A DNA stretch of 64,000 bases from Massariosphaeria phaeospora (lineage: Eukaryota > Ascomycota > Dothideomycetes > Pleosporales), in contig JAADJZ010000022.1 of assembly GCA_011032825.1 (NCBI GenBank), forward strand, positions 186,001 to 250,000. Reading direction: 5' to 3'. Made by a program: the position numbers and the translations under genes. Below are positions 32,880 to 43,940 of this stretch, one piece after another (within the stretch, counting starts at the first letter, position 1; every line of letters starts with the position of its first letter). A model generated the notes under the pieces. The model worked only from the letters and a program-made list of their open reading frames with translations. It ran no database searches and was not told where the DNA came from.

Positions 32880-34826
32880 ATGACTATCTCCCTTGATCGA
32901 CTGCCGTTTGACATTTTATTCTATATAGCATCTACTCTCCAGTTTGACGACGTGTTGAGCCTTGGTCACACATGCCGGCAGCTAAAGGCTCTCTTAGAGG
33001 AGAGTACTCTGTGTCGACGGGCTATCGAAGTATGTTAAACACGAAATTGGACAACACTGGAATGCAACATTAATCTTAACCAGGCTGATTTCCTTCATAG
33101 CAAGGAAGCACTTCTTGCACAAAATCAGACGATCACGTACAACGAGGCACTCAGGGGCATCTTCAGCCGAAGGAATGCCTTCTCAAGTGCCCAGCCCTTT
33201 GCAGCTCGTGTTATCGGTCCGGCCAGCGCTTTCACTTACCGCCAAGGTATTCTTTGCCTCCTACGCGGAAATACCATTCACGTCTCTGATATGCATTCGT
33301 CATCTGGCAGTGTTGAGATCGATCTTTCTTCTATCATCAATTCTGTCCCGGAGTCCTCCTCTTCGTCTCGATCTGAACCTAAGCTTTCTTTGCTGTACTA
33401 CAGCGATGAGATTATTGCAGTCCACGTGGAGAGAAAAGGACGGTCTAACAATGGACGCATATTTGCTATCAGCACAAAGAGATATCCATCTGGTGGCAAT
33501 AGGGTCTTGAAGGAGGTCGAAGTTGAATCCAGCTACAAGCTATTTGCACGGCACACCGAGTCTTTCCTCTATTATGGAACATACACAGGTACGGGGAGTC
33601 ACGGCCACCATGAGTGGGAGATACGAGGAATCTCTCTTTCTGATAGGCGATTATTATCACCTTGTCCTCCTCGATTACAGCTTGAAGAGTTCTTCGGCAC
33701 AGACATTGGATCGACTATCGCGTTCGAAATTCACGACGGGTTCTTCTACGCATTATCAAATCAGACATCTTTCGATGTAGAAGAGCTGGATTGGACTTCA
33801 TTCTATCACTGTGTACGCTTTCGATTGGACCGACCTGTGCCCCAAGAGATGGACATTAATAGGCAGCTTTATCGTCGACAACACGCAGAAGGTCCTATTC
33901 ATGACTCGTGGACTGACTTGACGCTGCAAGTGGACGAAAGTACCAACCGCCTTGTGATCGTAGAGTCACGAAGAGAGTGGCAGAATGGTTCCAGCCGACA
34001 ATTAAGGACCTTCTACGTTTCAGGCATCAAATTTCCCGACAAGCTTGATCCCAATACATCCTCGATCGATACAACCTCCGCCACTGGAGCCACGAATTCA
34101 CCTCTACTACCAATAGACGATCCCTTTTCAAGGCTTGTGGACTCGAGCAATAACCCGCATTGGGCACCTACGCAGCCTCGCTACGCGTGGAATCACCATC
34201 CCGAATTCCCGGCCAACTCTGGTACGACGCGGTCTTTCATTTTGGCCAGGACGAAGTTCAGAGCATACAACTACTCTTGCAGCTCCTTCGTTGACATGGT
34301 GGAGGACGAAAAATGCTGCAACGATGCAGCAAGCGGTCCTTGCCTGCGTATCCGTATCGGCTCACGCCGCCTAGCGCCTGCCGATTGGGCTCCGCATGAT
34401 AAGATTACGTCTCCAAAGGATAAATCACCCAGCCCACCTATTGATGGAGACGACGTCTACCGGCAATCTCGAGTCCAAATGTGGCCGCCCCCAGCGTCCA
34501 AATGCCCCTGTTCTGCAAGGCTCCATCAGATATTGAACCCCCAGCCTCCGTCTGCATCTGGCTTCAACAATTTCATCACTGGGGTGCTCGACGAACGCAC
34601 TTTGGTCTACATGATCCGGTCCAGTAGATCCTACGGCTCTGCCGACGACAACACGCTGGGAACCGTGGTCGTAATCAAATTTAATAGTGGGCCTCTACCC
34701 CCCAGTTCGAGCGATGCCCAACCTCTTGGAGTCCACGGCGAGCACATGGAGGACGAGTTTGCACCTTCTCATTGGCACTGGACACCCGGCCAGTCCAGAG
34801 CCTGCGAGAACGGAGAATGCAGGTGA
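32880..34826 (+). CDS. F-box protein, large fungal type
   Basis: 630 residues from exons 32880-33029 and 33084-34826, with a 54-nt intron (GTATGT...CTTAACCAG). The N-terminal F-box (about residues 5-45: LDRLPFDILFYIASTLQFDD and LSLGHTCRQLKALLEE) should bind Skp1 and bring substrates to an SCF ubiquitin ligase. The remainder is probably a beta-rich substrate-binding region; it has segments such as RQGILCLLRGNTIHVSDM and RIFAISTKRYPSGGNR that look like propeller-type strands, but no named repeat is clear. Cysteine pairs occur in the C-terminal third (EDEKCCND, KCPCSAR). The start is the first ATG in frame and places the F-box right at the N-terminus, as usual for fungal members. Substrate unknown. 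Confidence 0.85.
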
Positions 34827-35997
34827 CAGCCCACGACCGCACAAGTCAATGGGCAGGAACTCCAGCTCAGCTCAGCTCCGGATAGAAAAGGGCGACGGTT
34901 AGGCTCACCAAAATCGAAGCAATATCTGCCCGCCATATTGCAGGTCCTGCGCTTCCTGCATATCGACCGGTGAAGAGACCCCCGTAGAAGTGCTGCTATT
35001 GGCCGCCTTACTTTCGCCGAAGGACTATGGGCGTCGGTTGCTTGGATCCTTTAAGAGCGTCGAACTCCGCGTCTCCCCCTCCAGTTCGACTTTTCCTGCT
35101 TGTTGCTGCAGCCGTACGAAGGACTGAGGGGAGTAGGGATGAGATGCTTAGTCAGCTTTTGAGGAGAGCCCTGGAGGATTCGCGGCTGAGCACTCTACAT
35201 ATTGGTCGGAACGTCGGATTGTCATTGCAAAACCTGCCAACTACCATGCCGATCGGAAGGTGTTCAACAGACGGCGAAGTCGGAACACAGTCAGACATGC
35301 TCATAAATCTAAGGTCAGGCTCGAACAGCCAATATACCTAGAATGTCTCTACAGCCTCGTGGATCCGAGCCAGCTCCCCCTCAAGAACACCATACCATTC
35401 AACATAGCGTTCTTGACAACGACCGTAGAACGACATCCCAGCAACATGCATGATAATTTCAAGTTTCAACACATACATACACAACTGCCCTAGAACGAGC
35501 ATACACACGGGCGAGCCAAGCATGCTATCACTAGAATTGGAGGCGCCATACCTTCCATATTTTTCTCATTTGCATGTCCACGGTATCGATTTCTCTATTA
35601 TACGGCGTTGTAGGCTTGACGCTTCATATAATCGTAGTGCAACAATCTAGGTAGTAGATGCAACAACAACCTCGACCAACAACATCTACACGACTCCTCT
35701 CCATGCCTGCACCCATGCCAAAAAAACATTCAACCACCCGTCAATATCAACGTCAATCTACCACAGCAAACATCCCCATCCCCATACTACGATAACCACA
35801 ACGTCTACCCTTCTACCCCGGCTCCCCCACTACACTACCACCTACACTACACAGCCAAACATCAATATCAATCTGACGCGCATATCCCATCCCAAAGCGG
35901 CACCATACCCGGTCCTCCACACCCTCGTCTACATTTCCATCTACCAGATCGCCCAGCCTTCCTATTCTACCCGCAAAAAAACCCAAAAAGTAGAATG

Positions 35998-36048
35998 CTC
36001 GCCCTTTGCCCTTTGCCCTTGCGCCCTTACGCCCTTACGCCCCGTTCC
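35998..36048. repeat. Degenerate CCCTTTG/CCCTTACG short repeat
   Basis: Tandem units gccctttgccctttgccct pass into gcccttacgcccttacgcc, a run of related 7-8 nt units. Confidence 0.65.
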
Positions 36049-36082
36049 TCGCTCGTGCATCTAACTGAACCGAACACAGTCA

Positions 36083-36108
36083 TACCTAACCTAACCTAAC
36101 CTACGAGG
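36083..36108. repeat. Interstitial (CCTAA)n tract
   Basis: About four copies of cctaa in a row. It resembles, but does not equal, the usual fungal telomere unit CCCTAA. Confidence 0.65.
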
Positions 36109-37415
36109 CCCATATGCATAACTAGTTTCCACCCACCCCCACGCGTTCCCATCCCATGCTCGTCCCTCGCTCAACTCAACAAAGCATACCCCTCGCGTCC
36201 TCCCGTCGTGCAAGTTCGACTACAACCGCTATCGCTGTTTCCAGCGCCCGTCGAGCATCTATGTCTCAGCCTTGCGAGTGTTCCCGTATTCCTTCCTCGC
36301 CCATGCATATACATACGTATATGTATGATATATCCGGGACCGGAGACGAATCACAAGAGAAGACAGACTACCTGCTTGTTCACTCGTTCCAGTATACATG
36401 TACGGCAGTGGACATAATACACCAATTGCACAAAGAACTTGGAGTCTGTACGGCCTGGTGCATGCATGCATGCATGGAATGAGGTGAGCACGGCGGTGAT
36501 TCGTCGCCCTGTTGCGTTTCTATCTACCCCATCGATATGTGAACGGTAGACTTGGTATGCATGGTGAGAGCGTGGCGCGGCAAGACAGACTCTGGGTTGG
36601 CGGCGCCGCGGCGGGCAAGATCTAGATCTCAGCATCATTGTTTGCTTTTGGAGGGAGCGGAACCGAATACGACATTGAGCTAAACAACGGCGCCGGATCG
36701 ATCTGGAGATTAGCGATACATAGCGGGAACGTGGCATACGGACGTCGTCACGTTGTAAACGAAGGCGAAGTTGAATTACTGGTGGCCCGTGCAAGTTGCA
36801 GTATAGTGTTAAACGTCTTTCTTCTTCCATTAACTACCTGTAGCTGGTAGGTGTCCTCTTGCGCGGCCTATATACGTGCTTGCATGCCCCGCCCGGCCAT
36901 GTTGAAAAAAAAAGAGGAGAGTCAGGAATGTGCATAGGTATGTATGTATGTCCAAGATTAACGCCGAAGCTTTGGGATATCGAGTAACGCCGAGGTAGGA
37001 AACACTGGTGAGAATGAAAACGTGCAAGATGGGCGCCGAGACACCGGAAGAGAAGCATAAGAGACGCCAAATATCTACAGCTAGAGCAAGCGGTTTGGAG
37101 CAAGACATGTGGTGTGGTGGTGTGCCAGAGCGAGAACGGGCTGTGGAATATGGATGGCCGCTTCGAACAGTGATAGAACGAACAATTGGTGTCTGGTCCA
37201 GAAGACGGTTCCAAGGCGAACTCGAGAGAATGTCTGTGGCCGTGGACTGTCGGCTTGTGACAGATGTGTTGCAGATGCGGGCCTACATCCGAAACGGAAG
37301 GTACCACCTGGGCCAACCTTCCCCGCAGAAAGCTGTTCCCAACAATGTTCGCAGTGTGTGGAGATGGCCATGCACTCAGTCCGAGCAGCGCTGCCCACTG
37401 GTCCAAGCGCAGTGG

Positions 37416-37820
37416 TTATAGCTCCATGCCCTCGATGTCCCGCATCACCACTGCCATCTGTGCCCGTTTCGCGGCCTCGGCCAACAGCCCCGTCTGGCTG
37501 AGGAAGCTGTTCGTCTCGGCAGCAGTCTGGCCTGCGCCACCTCGGGCTGGCTGGTAGTTGGAGCTCGACTGGGTCTGCGAGGGCGGTTGTACCTGCTGCG
37601 TCGGTTGCTGGTTCAAGGAGCCGAAGAAGCCTTGCCGCGGGGGCTGCGAGGCGGACGGCGAAGGAAGGGGCGCAGACGAGGCCGACATTGGGGTTGCAAG
37701 GCTCGATGTGCCGCTGTAGCTCTGATATGTGGTCGAGCTTTGTGAGCTGCTGGTCGAGTGCTGGAGATGAGGGAAGGCGGGCCGGGAGAAGGGTCGGGTT
37801 GGGATGGAGGCGGCAGACAT
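37416..37820 (-). CDS. Short disordered conserved-type fungal protein (134 aa)
   Basis: Single-exon gene, start at ATG 37818-37820. The protein is Ser/Gln/Pro-rich and mostly disordered (for example HSTSSSQSSTTYQSYSG), with GFFGSLNQQ in the middle. It ends in a likely helix, FLSQTGLLAEAAKRAQMAVVMRDIEGMEL, the only part that looks conserved. I recall a similar C-terminal AEAAKRAQxAxxxRDxE motif in small fungal proteins grouped as DUF5315, but cannot check this. No signal peptide or membrane segment. Divergent from KTI12 with 553 bp between the starts. An overlapping 411-codon frame on the same strand is taken as a shadow. Confidence 0.62.
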   Translation of the reverse strand: MSAASIPTRPFSRPAFPHLQHSTSSSQSSTTYQSYSGTSSLATPMSASSAPLPSPSASQPPRQGFFGSLNQQPTQQVQPPSQTQSSSNYQPARGGAGQTAAETNSFLSQTGLLAEAAKRAQMAVVMRDIEGMEL

Positions 37821-38225
37821 TATATAGGCCCTCTTGCTCTTGCACCTCGACGAAGCAGCGGCGATGGAACGACGGGATCTGGAGCTCGGTGGATCGTTCC
37901 TCACTGTGGCCTTTTGAAGGATTGCGGCGAGGCGAGGGCCGTTTATTTAGATGGTGGACTGGGGTGCAGCGGCACAAGCAAGCTGGTAGCGAGGGACGGT
38001 GCCAATGCGGGGGTATTAACGGCGATGAGGGCACAATAAGAAGGCAGATTGGCCACTGCGCAATCTGCAAAGCCAACTCTGGCTGAATGGGTGGGTGAAG
38101 TCGGGGAAGAACAGGACAGCAGATGGCAGCGATAGGCAATTGTCGTGGGCGGCTGGTGGCAGCTGATGGACGGGCCGAGGCTGCACAGGCGCGAGGGGGA
38201 ACTTTCTGCGAAATTTCATCATGGC

Positions 38226-38275
38226 GCCAACGGCAAACGGCCAACCCAACGGCAAACGGCCAACCCAACGCCAAC
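38226..38275. repeat. Two-copy 20-nt tandem repeat in the KTI12 promoter
   Basis: The unit ggcaaacggccaacccaac occurs twice in direct tandem, with partial copies on both sides (cgccaac). It lies about 100-150 nt upstream of the KTI12 ATG. Confidence 0.8.
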
Positions 38276-38373
38276 ACCTCAACACGGTCTAGCAGGCGTT
38301 GGAGAGCGAGCGACACACCTAGATTTCTTCCGTCGCGCTGCCTGCCACCACTGCCGGTGCGACGCCGCCAAAC

Positions 38374-39420
38374 ATGCCGGTTCGTAGTCGGCCGTCCAGA
38401 TTGCAGCTCAACTGACCCCGCGGCCCCAGCTCGTCCTCATCTCGGGCTACCCCTCGTCGGGCAAGACCACACGTGCCCTCCAGCTCAAGGCCTTCTTCGA
38501 CGACAAGATTGCCAGCCCCGCCGCCGATGCGCGAGTCCGCCGGCTCCGAGTGCACCATGTCAGCGACCAGACGCTGGGAGTCGCGCGCGCCGTCTACCAC
38601 ACCGCAAAGGCCGAGAAAGACGCGCGCGCCGAGGAGTACTCCGCCGTCAAGAGGGTGCTGTCGCGCGACGACATCGTCATTGCCGACGGCCTGAACTACA
38701 TCAAGGGCTTCCGCTACCAGCTGTACTGCGAGGCAAAGGCCGTCCAGACCCCGAACTGCGTGGTCAGTAGCACTCCGTTGTCCTGCCTGCCTGCTCACGT
38801 CTGATACTCCCAGAGGTGCACGTAGGAACCCCCGCCGACAAGTGTCGCGATATCAACAAGGCCCTGCTCGCCGACAAGGACAGCGACGGCGGATATGAAG
38901 AAGAAGACTTCGAGAACCTGGTCTTCAGGTACGAAGAGCCGAACGGCATGACCCGGTGGGACAGCCCGCTCTTCACCGTCCTCGACGACGACGAGACACC
39001 GCCGTTGGACCAGATCTGGGAAGCTCTCGTGGGCAGCGATGGAAAAGTCAAGGTTGTGCGGCCAAACCAAGCCACGGTGCTGGTGCGTGTAGCTCAATCG
39101 ACCCTCAAAAAGACGTCAGCTAATACCTTCCATAGAAGCCTGCCACGGAGCAAAACTACCTCTACGAGCTCGACAAGACAACGTCCGACATCCTCACCCA
39201 GATCCTGGCCTACCAGAAAGACCACGCAGACGAAGGCGGCGGCGAGATCAGCATCACCGACGTCGAAAACCCCATCGAGCTCCCCGCCTCACCAATGTCG
39301 CTTCCCCAGCTCCAGCGCATACGCCGCCAGTTCATAACGCTGAACCGCCAACACAGCATCTCGAAAGGGCGAATCAAGGAGAACTTTGTCCACTACCTGA
39401 ACGATCAGTTTATGCGATAG
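38374..39420 (+). CDS. KTI12: KTI12, Elongator-associated P-loop protein
   Basis: Cofactor of the Elongator complex in wobble-uridine modification of tRNA; Kti12 is a tRNA-stimulated ATPase related to O-phosphoseryl-tRNA kinase. Exons 38374-38379, 38430-38762, 38816-39082 and 39136-39420 give 296 residues. The first coding exon is only ATG-CCG and joins to LVLISGYPSSGKTTRA, the P-loop (Walker A). Later landmarks: DDIVIADGLNYIKGFRYQLYC (Walker B region), TPNCVVHVGTPADKCR across the second intron, FRYEEPNGMTRWDSPLF, and the C-terminal LNRQHSISKGRIKENFVHYLND. The acceptor at 38815 uses the second of two nearby AGs (CAGAG) to keep the frame. All phases agree. Confidence 0.95.
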
Positions 39421-40044
39421 GAAAAGACGCGGGGATTTGCCACACGATACCTGGGTGCTTTGAGTACTCCAGCGCGCCTAGCGTATAATAATGGTTCTTG
39501 CGGCACTTGCTCCGGGCCCAGACCCTCGCCATTACTCGACCCACAAAAATCCGGCCTCCACTCCGCCGGAAAGAGCGCCATCCCCGTAGTGACATAGCAG
39601 AGTTCGAGAACAAGACGCCCACGCGCCGTCCATGCAATCTAGCGGTTGGCCTGTCAGACATTCTGTCTACGAACTCTAATCCCGTCGCCGACTTCCTCCG
39701 ACTCGACGCTTCACGCCATAGCCCAGCAGTAGTCCGATTACGAGCTAGCGTCTGCGAATTTTCAGCGTTGCCCGCCTGTCTCTTCCGAAACTCTCCGCTT
39801 GAGGCTTGTTCTTGCTCGCGCGACACAGACAGGCGTCAAATAGGGCCGACTCACATCTGTTCGGCTACCCCTCCACACCGCCTACCAGCCATACATGCCA
39901 CCCCGATCCTGCACTTGCAGTCTTCCCCAGCTTCGAGGGGCGCTAGTGCTGCCCAGTGTGCCAGACCCCGCAATCTCTTTTTCAGCTGTGGTAGTGTCGG
40001 TCGGAGGGATGGACGTCCAGAATCATGACATGCGTGTGTATGTG

Positions 40045-40090
40045 ACATGCACTATACATACATGCATACATATATACATGTATATAGGAT
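40045..40090. repeat. TA/CATA-rich microsatellite
   Basis: Imperfect run of tacata, catgca and tatata units. Confidence 0.65.
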
Positions 40091-40629
40091 TAGCGTAGAT
40101 AGCTAGACCTAGACAAATACCACAATCGCTGTGCTGCTTCCTTACATGTAACCGCGAGCTAAACACTTGGTTCCTACCTCACGAATTAGACGTTTTCTTC
40201 CTCTTCTCTACTAGATACAGTAGCTTAGTAAGCCATTCTCTTTTTGCTAGGTTAGGTTCAGAGCCAGACCTCAATGAATGCCTAGACGATACTGTAGAGT
40301 ATGAGGTGATTCGTCTGATTAACAGCGAGTAGCCTCAGCCTGATCTAGACCCGCTGTAGGATAACCTACAAGGTAAACAATAGGTAGTTGCCTTTACCCC
40401 AAAGAACTTACCTTACACTTGACAAGAAGGAGATGGAAACTGTAAACACTGTGTAGTAGAGTAACTACTAGCTACTTTGCCTCAAGCATAAAATCAATCA
40501 AGCCTCAAGGGTTAGGGTCAGGCCCGACCTAACTCTCCCCCTTTTCTAGTGAAACAAATGAACACAAAACCCGAGAGACAGAGATCTCCTTGCCCCCATT
40601 CAGGAAACATAATAGATAGTGCGTTTAAC

Positions 40630-40690
40630 ATATATGTATATGTGATATGTATATATAGATAGATAGATATGTACGTACGTACGATACGCA
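40630..40690. repeat. Compound (TATA)/(GATA)/(GTAC) microsatellite
   Basis: Tracts tatatgtatat, gatagatagatag and tgtacgtacgtacg follow each other directly. Confidence 0.75.
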
Positions 40691-41107
40691 ACAAAAACAA
40701 ACGAACGACTAGGAAAAGGCAGGCTAACAGGAAAATTTATAGTTTGCAGCCTTTGAACTCGAGTTATATTTGAAGCAAACATGTAGGTAGCTAAGGTAAG
40801 ACTGAACTATGTGGTATCTCAAGGGAAAAAAGGGGGAAGACAACAACAACAAAAGGAACAACGATACGAAGAGAAAAACAGGCAGATCAGATCCCGCTTC
40901 CAAAAGGAAAGTAAGGAACATGTCGACAAGCGAGGAAACGCATAGATCCAATCCGTGAACATTAGAATCCAACTCCTCAATCGCCCATGTACACTGATAT
41001 TTCAACCAAGATTTCCCCTGCAGGCTGATCCCAAAAACCAACCGTCCGTCCATCATTGCCAGCGCGGCATTTCGCCATCGTGTTTCATCAACCGGAATAT
41101 TTCCCTC

Positions 41108-43940
41108 TCAAAGCCCAAACTGGCCGTCCAACCCCCCCAACCCAATATGACTATTCGGCGTATTCATATCCGGCACCATAACACCCGGATGATACATACG
41201 CTCACCCCCTGGCGTCGACCCGTACTCCGCGCCGCCACCACAATGCGCAAACTCCTCACCGCTCGTCAAGCTATCGTCGCTGAAGCTGAGGACGCTCTGC
41301 GGCGGCGGGGCCGCCTGGTCCGGGTAGCTGTTCCAGTTCCAGACGTGGGGCGACCACGTGAGGGTGGTGTCTGCGCCCGCAGACAGCGGCGGGCAGTCGA
41401 GGAGAGCGTCGGGCGTGGGCCCGCCGTAGATGGTGTCGTAGATGTTGGTTTGGCCGTTGTCGAGCGAGGAGAGGAGGCGCTCCCAGTCGGCGGGGGAGAC
41501 TTCGGGTTTGCCCATGGAGTTCGCGGTTAGGGCGTAGTTGGCGAGCGGGTCGGGGCCGAAGGATAGGTAGTCGATGTTTGAGTTTTGGCGGGCGATGGCG
41601 TTGCTGCTGCGACGTTTGGTGTAGAGGGAGAGTGATGAACGGTTAGACAGGGGGCTGAGGGTAGGTTCGGAACGGGCTGGCTCGGAGCGAATTGACGATA
41701 GACTTGTCGAGGATGGATTGGTGTGGACACCCATCGCCGGGGATATAGCCGGCAATGTTGCGCGGCGTGGTTCTTTAGATTCCTGCCGGTTCTGTTTCAG
41801 GGCACTAGGAGAGAAGCGTGCAGCGATGGCCTTCAGAGATTGCTGAGTGGCTCGGAAAGTGTCCAAGGGTGCACCCATAAGACGGTCCGAGTGATGGCGA
41901 GGAACTACAGATGGAGGCACCTGTTCCATACGAGTAACAGAGATCATCGAGCAACCCATGCGGCGAAAATCGAGAGCGCCAGCAGCGCTCCCGTGCTCCA
42001 GCATTTCAATGACGGCACAGACAAGACGGTTGCAGTCCTTGATAAGCTTCCCATCCCGATCGAGATTGATCGTTTGGAACAAAAGGCCGAAGCCGGCCTG
42101 GACAAGAACCTCATTCCGGTTGAGGCAGAACGAGAAGCTCAACTTGCGTTCATCGAGAAGCTGGAAAATCTGGACGATGTGCTTACAGGCGTCTCCGACG
42201 TTAACGATTGCCGATGAGGCCTTGTCGCCAAGATTGGCAATGATAGCAGGCCGGTATATGAGGGATCGAATGTGGTGATACGCCAAGGACTAGTCACGTT
42301 AGTTTCTCGGAGTCAACACGGAGTGTCACGACGGGAGACCTACTAAGATTGGCGACCGGCTACTGGTCACATTTGTGCTAGGCTTGTCCTGCCGGAAGGT
42401 GAGTTTTAGGTGAGGTGCTAGATTGTTAGACCACTCGTCGAGCTCGTCGGCCAGTGAGCTAATGGTGCGGAAAGATATCTCATGTGACGGAGATGCGGGG
42501 TACAGTTGAGCGAGCACCCTTGACAGAATACGCGACAGACGGAAAAGGGCCAGGGCACTCGAGAGCTTGGTGGACTCTCCGGGCAGCGATTGCATGAAGC
42601 CCTTTTCAGTGACGTATTCATCGTCGGCATCAACCGGATATTCACAGTGCACATCTTCCTCTTTCAGGAGCTTGGGAAGACCAAGATGGGCAGCGGACAA
42701 GCTTTGAGGGGTAAGCGAAGGAAGGGTAACTCGGAGCTGGGAACCTACCAGTCAACCGTATAGAGGGACCAGAAGACCTTCTTTCGTGTCTCGCTGGTCA
42801 AAGCACCCAATGCGAAGCGCTTCTGGGATTGATGCAAGCCGAGACGCTGTGACAGGCCGACAGCCAGACCCTTGTACTTGAGAAGTCGCGAATAATCAGC
42901 CTTGAGAAGGCAGAAGATCTGCGCAAGTACGAGGCATTGTAGAGTTGCGATGTCATTGTGCATCATGAAGCTCTCGAGGGCACTCTGCCACTGAGCTTCA
43001 AAGGACTCGATGTCTTGCCCATCGCGAGGCTTAATGCTGTTAGTAACCGGCGGCTGTGTAACGGAGAGCGGGTACCTACATCGCTTGACAGTGCAGCAAT
43101 ACCGAACACAAGATTAAGGTTCGCAATTGACTTCTTGTCTACCATGGCCTCGGGACTTGCGACATAATGTTCGTAGAGCGAGAGGAAGGATGGGCGGTGG
43201 AGCACGGGGAACAGAGGAGCCCATTCTTGGAAGAAGATGTTGATCATCTGGTCAGAAACCAGCCGAGGCGGTGCCTTGAATGAGATGATACGCTTTGGTG
43301 ATCGTGCTGCGGACCGTTTAGACCCTGTGCCAAAGAAGGCGTCCGAGTTCACATCTGAACACGGCCTGCCCATTTCTTGCGCTCGCTGCTTGAAAGCCTC
43401 TGCAAACACGTTAGAAAATCAATATAACAGTGCGAGCGGTGCCATACCAACGAGAGTCCTTCCGCTCGAGTTTCCTACAAAATACGTATCGTTGTTCTCG
43501 TCATCTAGCAGTAATGGCGCCTGCTGGACTCTGAAAGTGTCGTCCTTGTCTTGACTGTCCTCCCGCGCCTCAACAATTGGCGGCGAAGAAGTGACCGATC
43601 TGCGCGACATGGTGTTGCTTTGCGGCGAGTGGGAATATATCCTTGACAGTATGTCTATTTTCTCATCCTTCTCATCCAACAGCTCTTTCATTTCTCGCAG
43701 TTCTGACTCCAGAATGCGCACCCGCTCCTCCAACGACTCGGTATATCCGCGCGGGAAGGCTCGGCGACTGAGCTTGTCGCTCGTTTTGCACTCGAATCCG
43801 ACGTTGGTGCACTGGGTGCAGCTCGGACGGACGCCATCGCATCGGATTTTCTTGGAGCGGCATCGGTCGCAGGCCTGGGCAATGCGCGACTGGCTGTTGG
43901 TCCCGACCTTGATCACCTTCATGGGAAGAATGCCAGGCAT
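41108..43940 (-). CDS. facB: FacB/Cat8-type Zn2Cys6 transcription factor
   Basis: Activator of acetate-utilisation and gluconeogenic genes. Five exons, 43940-43448, 43399-43080, 43029-42749, 42701-42344 and 42289-41108, give 877 residues; every junction keeps phase. The Zn2Cys6 cluster (C24, C27, C34, C41, C44, C51; spacing C-X2-C-X6-C-X6-C-X2-C-X6-C) sits in [18 protein letters not shown] and [19 protein letters not shown]. The following [17 protein letters not shown] is diagnostic of the Cat8/FacB branch, followed by a coiled coil. The middle homology region has [53 protein letters not shown] and [19 protein letters not shown]. The C-terminal 250 residues are Ser/Pro/Asn-rich with acidic patches, a likely activation domain. 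Upstream non-coding DNA to the next gene is 1.9 kb, compatible with a long leader. Confidence 0.95.

Larger units (their letters stand above)
34827..37415. other. Long intergenic region with low-complexity tracts
   Basis: Lies between the convergent F-box gene (+) and the short disordered protein gene (-). It contains C-rich tracts (about 35700-36060), pentamer/heptamer repeats (about 35998-36045), a (CCTAA)n tract (about 36083-36108) and TA/CATA-rich tracts (about 36303-36335). No gene is supported. Confidence 0.55.
39421..41107. other. Convergent intergenic region with AT-rich, repeat-rich DNA
   Basis: Between the 3' ends of KTI12 (+) and the FacB homologue (-). The first part (39421-40030) is GC-rich with chance frames lacking ATG. 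About 40190-40530 is AT-rich, rich in TAG/CTA, with two related GGTTAGG...GACC segments. Then follow TA-rich microsatellites (about 40050-40090 and 40630-40690). Confidence 0.55.

Noticed and set aside
36834..37406. 190-codon minus-strand frame after the 134-aa gene
   Set aside because: Starts at a TTG right after the stop of the real gene and has no motif; taken as 3' untranslated sequence.
37081..38316. 411-codon frame overlapping the 134-aa gene and the KTI12 promoter
   Set aside because: It lacks a supported start and motifs, and runs through promoter repeats. The shorter gene in the other frame has a coherent start, composition and conserved-looking C-terminus.
38763..38815. KTI12 second intron with acceptor at the first AG (CCCAG, 38813)
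   Set aside because: That junction shifts the frame and meets a stop quickly; using the next AG restores CVVHVGTP, conserved in Kti12.
39498..40028. 176-codon frame downstream of KTI12
   Set aside because: It begins at a non-ATG codon and a minus-strand frame of similar length overlaps it; no motif.
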